Below, piece after piece: positions 46,148-55,028 of a DNA stretch of 64,000 nucleotides. The stretch's first letter is position 1, and the number at the start of each line of letters is the position of its first letter. Source of the stretch: a virus. Below the pieces are notes generated by a model, which searched no databases, was not told the DNA's origin, and saw only the letters and a program-made list of their open reading frames with translations. A program made the translations under genes and the position numbers. Location of the stretch: positions 1 to 64,000 of IMG/VR virus record IMGVR_UViG_3300045923_000041. One strand, written 5' to 3'.

Positions 46148-47236
46148 TTACTGCGTCCAATCGACGCGCAGGTACCCAGGCCCACCGACACCACCTGCGC
46201 GTCCAACTCGGCTTGCAGTCGCATCGTCTTGGATGCCACCACCGCCACCACCACCGCCACCGACAAGCCCGGGAGAACCGTTAGCCGAACTGGCGTACAC
46301 GCCGCCCGCACCACCGTTGCCACCGGCCGTACCTGGAACGTTACCAGCCCCACCGCCACCACCGCCCATAGCAGTGCCGAAAGTGTAGCTCGTCGAACCG
46401 CCACTTCCGAAAGCAGTGCTACCACCGATGACCGCAGGCTGACCTGTGGTGCCTATCGCGAAGTTGGTAAGGTCGTTCGATCCGAGACCGCCGGCCGAGG
46501 CAACCGTTGGGAGGAAAGGCGGCACGGTGGTGTTGTATCCCGGTGCCCCGTTGGAAGTCGCGGGACTGCCACCCGGCGAGTAGGCTGTACCGCTGTTGCT
46601 TCCGATCCCTCCCGAGCCTCCTTGGCCACCCGTTGCGAGAATGTTACCGCCCCAAGTGGTGCTGCCACCATTACCCCCGCTCTGACCGTTACCGTCCGGA
46701 GCAGTGCCACCGTTGCCGCTCGTCCCACCAGCCCCAACGATGATGATGTACGAGGAACCGGGTGCGATGGCCGGGGTCGTGGTCGAGTCCAAGATCAGGC
46801 GGGTTGCCAAAGCTCCGGCCCCACCCCCACCACTTCCGCTCTTGTTGGTACCCGACAAGAGCGTTCCGCCCGACCCACCGCCGCCACCGCCGCCACCGCA
46901 CGCTGTCACAACAACGCTCGTCACACCCGCAGGGACGTAGAATGCGAAGCGCCAGGTGATGGTGCCGGGGTCCTCGATCACCGCGCTCGGGTTGTAGACG
47001 ATGGCCTCGTAGATGGACGAGACAGCGATGATGGGGAAGGTACCGTTGTTGACCGAGTTGGCTGCCCCCGAAAGAATGAGGGACTGTCCAATCATCGTGT
47101 TGTTCATGGTCCCAGAACCATCCGGGTTCTGAAGACCGCCAACGGCCATACCGATGCCGCCGAACTGGCCAACGGCCGGAACGTAGCCCGTAGAGGCAAA
47201 GCGAGAGGTGAAAATAGCGTAGTGCGAGCGTGCCAT
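46148..47236 (-). CDS. Glycine-rich fibre tip/adhesin, 362 aa
   Basis: Starts MARSHYAIFTSRFASTGYVP. An N-terminal anchor (GQSLILSGAANSVNNGTFPIIAVSS) resembles a domain repeated in neighbouring genes. The C-terminal two-thirds is Gly/Ser/Asn-rich with long Gly runs (GGGGGGGGSGG, GGNGGSTTWGGN, GGNGGAGGVY). Such sequences form polyglycine II-like or antifreeze-type sheets in T4-like Gp38 adhesins and S16. This protein is the best candidate for receptor binding at the tail tip. It abuts the lipoprotein gene with no gap. Confidence 0.78.
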   Translation of the reverse strand: MARSHYAIFTSRFASTGYVPAVGQFGGIGMAVGGLQNPDGSGTMNNTMIGQSLILSGAANSVNNGTFPIIAVSSIYEAIVYNPSAVIEDPGTITWRFAFYVPAGVTSVVVTACGGGGGGGGSGGTLLSGTNKSGSGGGGAGALATRLILDSTTTPAIAPGSSYIIIVGAGGTSGNGGTAPDGNGQSGGNGGSTTWGGNILATGGQGGSGGIGSNSGTAYSPGGSPATSNGAPGYNTTVPPFLPTVASAGGLGSNDLTNFAIGTTGQPAVIGGSTAFGSGGSTSYTFGTAMGGGGGGAGNVPGTAGGNGGAGGVYASSANGSPGLVGGGGGGGGGIQDDATASRVGRAGGVGGPGYLRVDWTQ

Positions 47237-47243
47237 GTTTACC

Positions 47244-49829
47244 TCAGCTCGATGAAACGAACCAGTTGGTCCCATCCGACGTGAGCTGCCAGGTACCCCA
47301 GGCAGAATCCAACAGGTACGGACCCGTAGTACCGTTGATGGTCTGAGACCCCGTGGGCAGAAGCAAAAACGGGTAAGTCCCAAGGTTGCCGGTCTGGTCG
47401 ATGAAGGCCACGCGGCGACCGGCGTACTTCCCAGCGGTCAAATCTGGCAGAGTGAACGTGATCGCGGCAACGCCCGTTTGCAGGAAGACAGTGGCGTCGT
47501 CGTACCCCGCAGAGTCCAACGAGTACGGGCCGGTGGACGGACCGCAAACACGTGTGTTGCTGTAGGGCGTCCGACCTTGAAGGACGTACCAAGAGGTTCC
47601 GTCGCACTCCAGGATGTACTGAGCGTTGGGGCTTGTGAGCGGGTAGGTAGTGTGACCCTGAATGAGTTCTGCGCTCTTCGCCGTGCCGCCGCTCACGTAC
47701 GCGTTGACGAACGTGGTCCCGTCGAGCAGGAAAGTGAACGAGTCAATCACAGTGACGAAGAAGGTACCGTTCGCTTCTGTCGTGCCGGTGACCCCAGAGA
47801 TGGTCACCTGTCCGTGCGTGACGAAGGTGTGCGAAGCCGTGAAGACTTCGATCTGACCACCTGCACCCGAGACGATGTTGCTGACTGCGACCGCACCGCC
47901 CGTACCGTTGAAAGGCTGCAACGTGACTGCGGAAGACGTGCTCACGGAGCTGTCCGTCATCAGGTAGATGCGCTGACCCGACCTCGTGTAGGGGTCCTGA
48001 AGATTGAAGTTGGAGCTACCTGATCCCGTGAGCGTGACCGTCGAGTCACCCTGCTGGAGGTTCGTGCCGCCAGAAGCCTTGCGGACAGCGAAACGGTCGT
48101 TGATGTACCCCAGGAGGAACGAGAGCTGCACGCCGAGCGCGTACTCGGGCAGGTTGTAGGGCGGGCTCAAGCCCGTGCCGCTGTTCGCAATCGCCCCCGA
48201 GCCGACACGATCGCTACCCGAAGTGGAGAAGTACGACGCCGTTGCCGACTGCGCCGTATACGAACCCGTGTAGGTCGAGCTGAAGAGCGTGTAGTGAGTC
48301 GAATCGATCCGCGTCGCTGCCCAACCGCCGTTGAGCACCATGCCGCCGGACGTCACCGCGCCCGAGATGACGAGGTACAACACAGACGAGAAGGGGAACG
48401 CCGGCAAGAGAGGCTCTTGCGTGTGGATCTGGATGAGACCACCGTTGTTGGAGACGTCGAGGACAGTGGTCCCCACGAGGGTCCCGTACTGGAACGTGCC
48501 CCCGCCGATGTAGTTTTTGTTGAACGTCGAGCTTTGCAGGTCGTAGGTGTACGCGTTGATCTGCGTGACGACCCACAACCCGTTGGCTTCCCCGGCACCA
48601 GAAACGTTCTGGATGATGACGTGACTACCCGTGGGGACGCTGACACTGGAGGCCAGCGTCACACGAATGAGCCCAGACCCATTGTTTGCAACGTTGACGA
48701 TCTGAGCGTTACCACCCGTCTGGCTGCCCATCGCAGAGACGAAGCTCTCGATGAGGCTCTGCACCGAGCCCGCGGTCGGAGCCCCTGGACCCTGAGAAAC
48801 GGTGGGTGTGGTGCCGTCTGCAAGAGTCGCGAGCGTCTGGCGAGCGCCGATACGGTCGCTACCCGTGGCCAATGCCCAGGAGATTTGCGGAAGGGAGCCC
48901 GTTGCGGTGAAGGTGGTCGGGCCAGGGAAGTTGGCCGTCAGCACGATAGCCGTACCCGTAACACTGAGCACCGTGGCCGAGTAGTACGTGCCGCTGCAAT
49001 CGAACAGGATGATGTCGCCCGGGATGATGACACCCGTCTGACTGGTGGTAGCCGTGACGTTCGGGCTCAAGCCCACGACACTGAACGTACCGGAGAGCGG
49101 GACACCGATGTCCGTGACAGCGCTGGCCCAAGACCCGCCCGGAACTGACGCGGAGAACTGGCTCGTTGGCGTCAACGGGAACGTCCCATTGTTGCCCGCG
49201 TGCACTGAATCGTAGACGGTGATGTTCCAGCCGTAGTAGTTCAGCCAGTTCGAACCGAGGTTGATGCCCTGGATCAGGACGTTCGGACCACCGGCCACGA
49301 TGGACATGGCGGTGCCGCTCGTCTCCTGAGCCAGCATCCGGATCACCTGATCGAGCAGGTTTTGGAGCGTACCGGCGCCCGTGTTCAAGCTCGGGGCGAG
49401 ACCGTCCACGAACGCCACGTCGAGAGACGACGCACCGATCGCGCTCATGCCCTGTGTACCAGTCGGGGAACCGAGCTGCGTGATCAAGTTCTCAAGCAGC
49501 GCTTGGAGTGTGCCACCCGTGACCGTGTTGCTGTTTGCGAGAGTTGCGGTCGTCGGGCTCGTACCGCTGATCCTGTCCGCAGCGGAGTGCAGACGGGTCA
49601 GGTTGGTCAGGTCCGTGATGAACTTCGTGAGCTGCGCCCCGACGTTCGTTGCGGGGTTCGTGGTCCCGTCCAACCAAGGGCCGTCACCGACCCAAGAGAC
49701 CTGGCTCGCAAGAGCAGCTCCACCACCGCCGCCGCTGGGGGCGAGGAGTGCCGAAGCCGGAACCGTGCCGACCGAGAGCTTGCCCGGCCCCGGGTTGACC
49801 GAGGAAAGGGGGTCAGAAGTGGACGGCAT
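47244..49829 (-). CDS. Tail/fibre protein with repeated units, 861 aa
   Basis: MPSTSDPLSSVNPGPGKLSVG starts a long protein with two kinds of repeats. One is (G)LIRVTLASSVSVPTGSHVIIQNVSGAGEANGLWVVTQI (twice or more), a short motif of phage fibre stalks. The other is shared with other genes in the module (NNGTFPL, YKVL-type). A glycine-rich run follows the N-terminus (APSGGGGGAAL), and the C-terminus (GPYLLDSAWGTWQLTSDGTNWFVSS) is typical of tail-fibre ends. Structural role in the fibre is likely. Confidence 0.74.
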   Translation of the reverse strand: MPSTSDPLSSVNPGPGKLSVGTVPASALLAPSGGGGGAALASQVSWVGDGPWLDGTTNPATNVGAQLTKFITDLTNLTRLHSAADRISGTSPTTATLANSNTVTGGTLQALLENLITQLGSPTGTQGMSAIGASSLDVAFVDGLAPSLNTGAGTLQNLLDQVIRMLAQETSGTAMSIVAGGPNVLIQGINLGSNWLNYYGWNITVYDSVHAGNNGTFPLTPTSQFSASVPGGSWASAVTDIGVPLSGTFSVVGLSPNVTATTSQTGVIIPGDIILFDCSGTYYSATVLSVTGTAIVLTANFPGPTTFTATGSLPQISWALATGSDRIGARQTLATLADGTTPTVSQGPGAPTAGSVQSLIESFVSAMGSQTGGNAQIVNVANNGSGLIRVTLASSVSVPTGSHVIIQNVSGAGEANGLWVVTQINAYTYDLQSSTFNKNYIGGGTFQYGTLVGTTVLDVSNNGGLIQIHTQEPLLPAFPFSSVLYLVISGAVTSGGMVLNGGWAATRIDSTHYTLFSSTYTGSYTAQSATASYFSTSGSDRVGSGAIANSGTGLSPPYNLPEYALGVQLSFLLGYINDRFAVRKASGGTNLQQGDSTVTLTGSGSSNFNLQDPYTRSGQRIYLMTDSSVSTSSAVTLQPFNGTGGAVAVSNIVSGAGGQIEVFTASHTFVTHGQVTISGVTGTTEANGTFFVTVIDSFTFLLDGTTFVNAYVSGGTAKSAELIQGHTTYPLTSPNAQYILECDGTSWYVLQGRTPYSNTRVCGPSTGPYSLDSAGYDDATVFLQTGVAAITFTLPDLTAGKYAGRRVAFIDQTGNLGTYPFLLLPTGSQTINGTTGPYLLDSAWGTWQLTSDGTNWFVSSS

Positions 49830-52800
49830 TACGTATTCCTCTTGGTGAGCAAGTTGCCCTTGATTCGGAAGATGCTCGCGGTAGTCGTGTTCAAGGCAAG
49901 GTTGCTCTCGAAGTAGACCCCGTTGTCCTCGTCGAACACAGCCCAGCGGATGAGAAGAATCAGCACGAGCTGACCCTTGTGTCCGTACGCCGATGCCGTG
50001 GGCAGCTCAGCGAGGATCGGCTGGATGACCTTGTGCTTGATCGGGTCCGACAGATCTTGAGCGAAGGCGTTCGGAACGTACCCAGATGGCACGCTCTTGA
50101 AGAACGTGCGCCCCTCTGCGTCGATGTCCGAGCCAGACGCGCGGTTGAACGTGACCGCTTCAGGGTCAGGCGTGAAGGGGACGAACACGGGCAGCCTGAG
50201 CATGCCGGTCGTCGCGTTGAAGTCCGCGATCGAGATAGCCGACCTGGAGTTCAACTCGTGCTCGCCCGTGTACGAGCCGCCCGAGGTGTTGTAGATGCCG
50301 CCCGTTTGCACGTAGGCCGTGGGGAACGGGTAGCCCACATCTTCCGAGGCAGGTCCCTGCGTCAGCGTGTAGAGCGACGGAGAGATGTACCGGGGAATGA
50401 CCGTCTGCGTCGTCCCGATGATCGAATCGCGCCCTGTCTGCGGAGCCCGGGTCTCGTACCAGACGATCAGCTCGACTGCGGTAGGCGCAGCCGGTACCGG
50501 GCGAAGCGCCGAGTAGGAGTAGCTGAGGGTGTCCCCCGAAACCGTCCAGTCAGCCGTGTTCGTGAAGGTGGCGATGCGCCCCGTGGCGTCGAGCGTCACG
50601 GAACCTGCGATGGGCGTACCGTTCTTCTGGATCGACGTAGGAATGGCCGAAGCGCGTTCCGGGATACGGAAGGAGATCCCGTTCATCGTCCAGGAGATCG
50701 ATCCGCTGTTCGCGTCAGGGAAGACGCCTCCAGAGTTCGTGATCTGAACCGACGTAGGCGACAACCATGCCGCGATCGGGAAGGAGCCGTTGTTGCCACC
50801 GTTCGCTGCCCCCGAGAAGAGAATGCGCTGGCCCACCATCTCGGGCACCATCGCCGTCAGACCTGTGATGGTCACGAGGGGCGAAGAGAACGCTGAGATC
50901 GTGGCCGCAGCGCCAGAACCCGTCAGGGCGTTCTGCGTCGCAATCGCGATCGAAGAGGTCGTGTACTGGATCTGCGCTTCACGGTGCGTGTTGTCGATCG
51001 ACTCGTTCGCGTAGGCGCTGAAGTTGTACGGCGTCCCCGAGGGGATCGCCTGCACGACCTGGAAGCTCGACGAACCGTAGTTGTTGGTCGGCGTGCGCGT
51101 CAGACCGTTGCCGGTCGGGTAGCCCACGAGGATGTCGAGATACAGGGTCTCGTTTGAGATGCCCGTACCCGTCAGAGCGTCGAAGGTAACCGACAGGGCT
51201 GTGATGGGGATCACGCCCGTGTTCAAGACCTGTGTGATGTGGTTCTTGGCGTAAACGGTCTTCTTGCCGCTGGCGGAGCCGATGAAGAGACCCCCAAGAA
51301 CGTCGTACGCGATGGCGTTGGCACCGGACGTCGCCGCCCAGTTGAACGCCGAGTACGGGTAGATCGCCAGAGACGTGAAGTCGATCGTGACCGTCGAGTT
51401 GGCCCAGCCGCCGCCCGGAACCGGGATGGCAACCGTGATGACCTCCAAGATAGGACGATCCGAGAACGTCCTCCTGGCCGCGTCGAAGGTACCGATGAGA
51501 GGGCCGGTACCATCCGAGGGGAACGGTCCAATCTCGTCACCCCAGAGCACCGTGGCGCCGTTCGAAGTGCCAGCGTACGTGTTCGTGAACCACTCTGTCG
51601 TCAGAGCGTTGTCGAACAGGTACGTCATGTTCTTCTCAAGCAGCTCGGCGTAGTTCCAGCCGACCGGAGACACGCCCATCCGAAGATCGACGACGTCACG
51701 CGACACGATGACGTCCGAAAGCAGGCCGTCAGGACGATCCGAAGCAGCGGGCGAGACCTGGCCACCGTTCTGGTTGGTCGTGCGAGCGAAGCCGCTGGAG
51801 TTGCGGCGGAAGACTGCCATGAGCGGAATGGCGTACATGTAGCCATCCACCGTGCCGAGCGTGTTGGCGGGGTTGCCGTCGCCCGCGATCCACAAGCCGG
51901 GGTCCCCAGCGCCGCCCGCGTTCGAGTAGGTGAACAGCGTGGTCACACCGTCCGGAGCCGTAGAGACCGCCGGAACCGAGTTGGCGACCATCGTGGGGTC
52001 GTCCATCCCGTAGGGGTACGAGTAAACGTCGATCCCCGGGACGACGCGGAGGCGGTACTGGATCTGAACGCGCTTGGTGGTCTCAGCCCCGACGTTCGCG
52101 TTCAGGATGTCGTCCGCGAAGTTGAGGGACATGTCCTGCGCGGGGTCAAGCTTGACGTTGCCGTACTCCCAGATGCGGCCCGCGGGGCTCTTGCCCACCG
52201 TGCTAGGAGCCGCAGAGAGCAAGCAGCGCCACACTTCGAGGATGACGACGTCCGTACGGTTCACGCCAGCGCCCGCAGGCGGGGCCGGCATGACGAGCTG
52301 GTTCAGCCCATGCGCGGGGGGAGACCCGGCGAGGTTCGTGTTCGAGACGTTCAGAATCCAACCGTTGACCTGCGCGATGAGGTTGTTCGGGATCTGGATG
52401 GTGTTCGGGGCTCCAAAGAGAGCCGTTGCGCTTCCGGAGGGCGTGCCCGTATAGGCCGAGGTCAGGACGATCGCGGTACCCGTAACGGAAAGCACCTTGT
52501 AGTTGACGCCCGCCTGGGACGAGAACGAGATGATGTCACCAGCGAAAAGAAAGCCCGTCTGCGAGACAGACGCCGTGACCGAGGTGCTGGCGGAGACCGT
52601 GAACGTGCCAGAGAGGCTGCCCGCCGCAGTTCCGACGAAGATCGCCGTCGTGGGGTTGGACGAGCCTGTGAAGTCGTCCGAGATCCACCCCGAGGGCATG
52701 GCAGCACGGACGCCAGCTTCGGCGCTGCCGCCGTCGATGTCTTGCTGAAGATTCAGTTCGACATCGAGGAGCGGCTTGCCCGCCTGCGTGACCACCGTCT

Positions 52801-52876
52801 CCCAGTTGCGAGACGTGGGATCGAGGTAGCCGCTGACCGCAGGGCCATAGTTCTTGGTAACGTCGGGGAAAGTCAT
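49829..52876 (-). CDS. Baseplate/fibre family paralogue, 1015 aa
   Basis: Its N-terminal 400 residues match the 1520-aa protein at 39.4 kb motif for motif: QAGKPLLDVELNLQQD, RTDVVILEVWRCLL, YGNVKLDPAQDMS, ETTKRVQIQYRLRVVPGID, DPGLWIAGDGN, DGYMYAIPLMAVFRRN and PDGLLSDVI. The C-terminal part differs, containing an NNGSFPIAAWLSPTSVQ unit and a long beta-rich end. A 1-nt overlap (TAATG) couples it to the next gene. Paralogous origin is evident, and both may form parts of one fibre or baseplate structure. Confidence 0.8.
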   Translation of the reverse strand: MTFPDVTKNYGPAVSGYLDPTSRNWETVVTQAGKPLLDVELNLQQDIDGGSAEAGVRAAMPSGWISDDFTGSSNPTTAIFVGTAAGSLSGTFTVSASTSVTASVSQTGFLFAGDIISFSSQAGVNYKVLSVTGTAIVLTSAYTGTPSGSATALFGAPNTIQIPNNLIAQVNGWILNVSNTNLAGSPPAHGLNQLVMPAPPAGAGVNRTDVVILEVWRCLLSAAPSTVGKSPAGRIWEYGNVKLDPAQDMSLNFADDILNANVGAETTKRVQIQYRLRVVPGIDVYSYPYGMDDPTMVANSVPAVSTAPDGVTTLFTYSNAGGAGDPGLWIAGDGNPANTLGTVDGYMYAIPLMAVFRRNSSGFARTTNQNGGQVSPAASDRPDGLLSDVIVSRDVVDLRMGVSPVGWNYAELLEKNMTYLFDNALTTEWFTNTYAGTSNGATVLWGDEIGPFPSDGTGPLIGTFDAARRTFSDRPILEVITVAIPVPGGGWANSTVTIDFTSLAIYPYSAFNWAATSGANAIAYDVLGGLFIGSASGKKTVYAKNHITQVLNTGVIPITALSVTFDALTGTGISNETLYLDILVGYPTGNGLTRTPTNNYGSSSFQVVQAIPSGTPYNFSAYANESIDNTHREAQIQYTTSSIAIATQNALTGSGAAATISAFSSPLVTITGLTAMVPEMVGQRILFSGAANGGNNGSFPIAAWLSPTSVQITNSGGVFPDANSGSISWTMNGISFRIPERASAIPTSIQKNGTPIAGSVTLDATGRIATFTNTADWTVSGDTLSYSYSALRPVPAAPTAVELIVWYETRAPQTGRDSIIGTTQTVIPRYISPSLYTLTQGPASEDVGYPFPTAYVQTGGIYNTSGGSYTGEHELNSRSAISIADFNATTGMLRLPVFVPFTPDPEAVTFNRASGSDIDAEGRTFFKSVPSGYVPNAFAQDLSDPIKHKVIQPILAELPTASAYGHKGQLVLILLIRWAVFDEDNGVYFESNLALNTTTASIFRIKGNLLTKRNT

Positions 52877-52892
52877 CTGACGCTCCGTACCC

Positions 52893-53528
52893 TCAGAAGG
52901 TCAAACGCCACACGATCGTGAGCGTCGAGGTCGCTGGCTTGTTGATGACCGGAAAGGTCAGGTAATTGACCAGCGTCTCGAACTCCGTGAGGTCCACCGT
53001 GGGGTCATAGGACCCGTTTGGGGGTGACACGGGGTTGCGGACGTTGAGGTTCGACGAGACGTTGCCCCCGATGAGCCCCATCTCGACGAGCGGTCCAACC
53101 GCCTCCGACTCTGCGAAGGTCGTCGTGAAGTCCACAACGTTCGTCGGAATAGCGACCGGAATGCCCCCAGCGTTGATGAACTGCGTGTTGGCAAAGGTCT
53201 TGCGCGCAAGCTCCGAGTAGAGGGCGCGCTGAGTGTTCGTGGGCGCCGGAGGGGTCATCGGGTTCCACCCGATGTCACCCGTGCCCATGGCCAGGCAGAA
53301 GATGCCGTTCGGCGGCTCGGCGTTGTCCTTCATCAACCGAGCGATGAGGATCGACGCATCAAGAACGACGAGGTTGTACCGATGGTCCTGGACTTCGCCC
53401 GTCTTCGCGTCCCGCAGAGTGATGAAGACCTCGCCCTTGATCTTGCGGCGAAGGTTCTCCTCGAACTTGGGACTGAACGCGAATCGGAAGGCGTTGGCCG
53501 TACGTCGAAAAGCCTCGCCGATCTTCAT
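52893..53528 (-). CDS. Virion-associated protein, 211 aa
   Basis: The second ATG of GGAGATGCACATG is chosen as at 3.8 kb. MKIGEAFRRTANAFRFAFSPKFEENLRRKIKGEVFITLRD begins a basic helical stretch, and later beta strands (YNLVVLDASILIARLMKDN, IFCLAMGTGDIGWNP, LTIVWRLTF) suggest a compact head or tail connector-type domain. A 6-bp hairpin (CCTCGG/CCGAGG) may sequester its ribosome-binding site. Function unknown. Confidence 0.62.
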   Translation of the reverse strand: MKIGEAFRRTANAFRFAFSPKFEENLRRKIKGEVFITLRDAKTGEVQDHRYNLVVLDASILIARLMKDNAEPPNGIFCLAMGTGDIGWNPMTPPAPTNTQRALYSELARKTFANTQFINAGGIPVAIPTNVVDFTTTFAESEAVGPLVEMGLIGGNVSSNLNVRNPVSPPNGSYDPTVDLTEFETLVNYLTFPVINKPATSTLTIVWRLTF

Positions 53529-53576
53529 GTGCATCTCCTCGGGTTCATCCGAGGGGCTGTATAAGAAGCCTAGCGG

Positions 53577-55019
53577 CTAAGGCCCTACAGTGAGGGTGGC
53601 GGAGAGAGTAGAACCTCCCTGCATAGCCGTCTGTCCCGCTGCCTTGATGCTCGCCTCAGCTTCCACGGTCGCCATGGCCGTGTCGATGACCGCACTGACC
53701 GGCAGGGTGAACATGCTGGAACCGGCCACAATCGAGGCGTGCAGGCCGATTGTGTGCGTCATCGTCGCAGACATCGTCGATTCACCGACGAGCTTGAACG
53801 ATAGCACGAGGACGTTCTCGGACGGTACGGACGGGATCGGCGAGAGGTTGTTCGCCGTGATGAAGAGCACGGGCGTGATCGGAACGGTAGATGGGGGCGG
53901 CGGCATGGGTAGCGCTGCCGCAGGGGGTGGCCGGTAGGTCAGGAAGGCCAGATTGTTCAGGAGTGCGACGTAGGTCAGGTTCCAGGTGGAGCCCTGGATG
54001 AGGGCGACCGCCATCCCATCAGTGGCGCCCTGGTAGGTGTCAAGCCTATTGTCCAGGACATTGGTCTGCGCGACGGTCATGCGCGGGAACGGAGCCCAGA
54101 GGCTCGCCCCAGCGGGACCAAGGACGCTCCCAACCGGACTCCCCCGCCCGAAGGTATAGAGCGGGATGGGGTCAATCGGCTGCGGAGGCGTGTACGTGTC
54201 GAAGGCGGTCGTGCAAACGTCCACCTCCTCAACCTGGATGATCGAGTTCGCCGCAGAGGTGTTGAGCGCAGGCGAGAAGAATACGAGCCCGTTGGGGTTG
54301 CCGAAGACGCTGTCCTTGACCTCCCCCGTAAACTCCTGGAACTGCATCAGGATCGGGTTGGGGGTTTCCTGCACCCAGGTGAACGGCACGGTGCTTGGGA
54401 CGATCGGCTGACCATTCACGGAACGGATGGAGGCCGAGATCGTCGCCTGATAGACCCCGTCCGTGTGCATCGGCGTCGAAAGCACAAGGGCGACCGAGAG
54501 GGTGTTGGTCGGCTGCTCGGGCGTGACCGACACAATCGTGAAGGCGTTGCCGAACATGTCCTCGACTTGGTAGTTGAGGGTGTCGTTCAGCGCCGAGTTG
54601 TTGAGCATCGGCTGCGCGAAGACGATGCGAACCTTCGTCGTCGAGACCGCAACAGGCGTCATGGTCGCCGGGATGGCGTTGCCCATGAACGTGACGGTGT
54701 TGAGCGAAGGGTCGAGCGGCTGGTTGAAGTAGCCGCGCGACAGAGCAATCGTGCACGTGTACAGAACGTTGGATTGCTGCGTCGTTTCGAGACGGACGGC
54801 GGCCGCCGTGTACTCGTAGACGTTGAGGACTGTCAGCCCCGGGATCGAGAAGTTGGCGGGGGTGAGGTTCGGACCGTACGTGAAGTCGAGCAGGTCGTTG
54901 AAGGTGATCTCGGCCGAGAAGTCCGAGAGGGACTGCGCAGAGATCGCCCCAAAGGGGCCCAGGGCACCACCGTAAGGTGAGCCGCTGAAGAGGTCGCTGC
55001 CGTAGTTGCCCTGAGCCAT
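53577..55019 (-). CDS. Beta-sandwich structural protein, 480 aa
   Basis: Rich in beta strands with short Ig-like segments: TKVRIVFAQPMLNNSALNDTLNYQVEDMFGNAFTI resembles the SbsA/Ig-like (CARDB-style) domains of surface proteins. The C-terminus has repeated Ala/Ser-rich strands (ATMTHTIGLHASIVAGSSMFTLPVSAVIDTAMATVEAEASI). Similar segments occur at the start of the 1389-aa protein upstream. A fibre stalk or baseplate decoration is probable. No enzymatic motif was seen. Confidence 0.68.
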   Translation of the reverse strand: MAQGNYGSDLFSGSPYGGALGPFGAISAQSLSDFSAEITFNDLLDFTYGPNLTPANFSIPGLTVLNVYEYTAAAVRLETTQQSNVLYTCTIALSRGYFNQPLDPSLNTVTFMGNAIPATMTPVAVSTTKVRIVFAQPMLNNSALNDTLNYQVEDMFGNAFTIVSVTPEQPTNTLSVALVLSTPMHTDGVYQATISASIRSVNGQPIVPSTVPFTWVQETPNPILMQFQEFTGEVKDSVFGNPNGLVFFSPALNTSAANSIIQVEEVDVCTTAFDTYTPPQPIDPIPLYTFGRGSPVGSVLGPAGASLWAPFPRMTVAQTNVLDNRLDTYQGATDGMAVALIQGSTWNLTYVALLNNLAFLTYRPPPAAALPMPPPPSTVPITPVLFITANNLSPIPSVPSENVLVLSFKLVGESTMSATMTHTIGLHASIVAGSSMFTLPVSAVIDTAMATVEAEASIKAAGQTAMQGGSTLSATLTVGP

Positions 55020-55028
55020 GCCTGCCCT

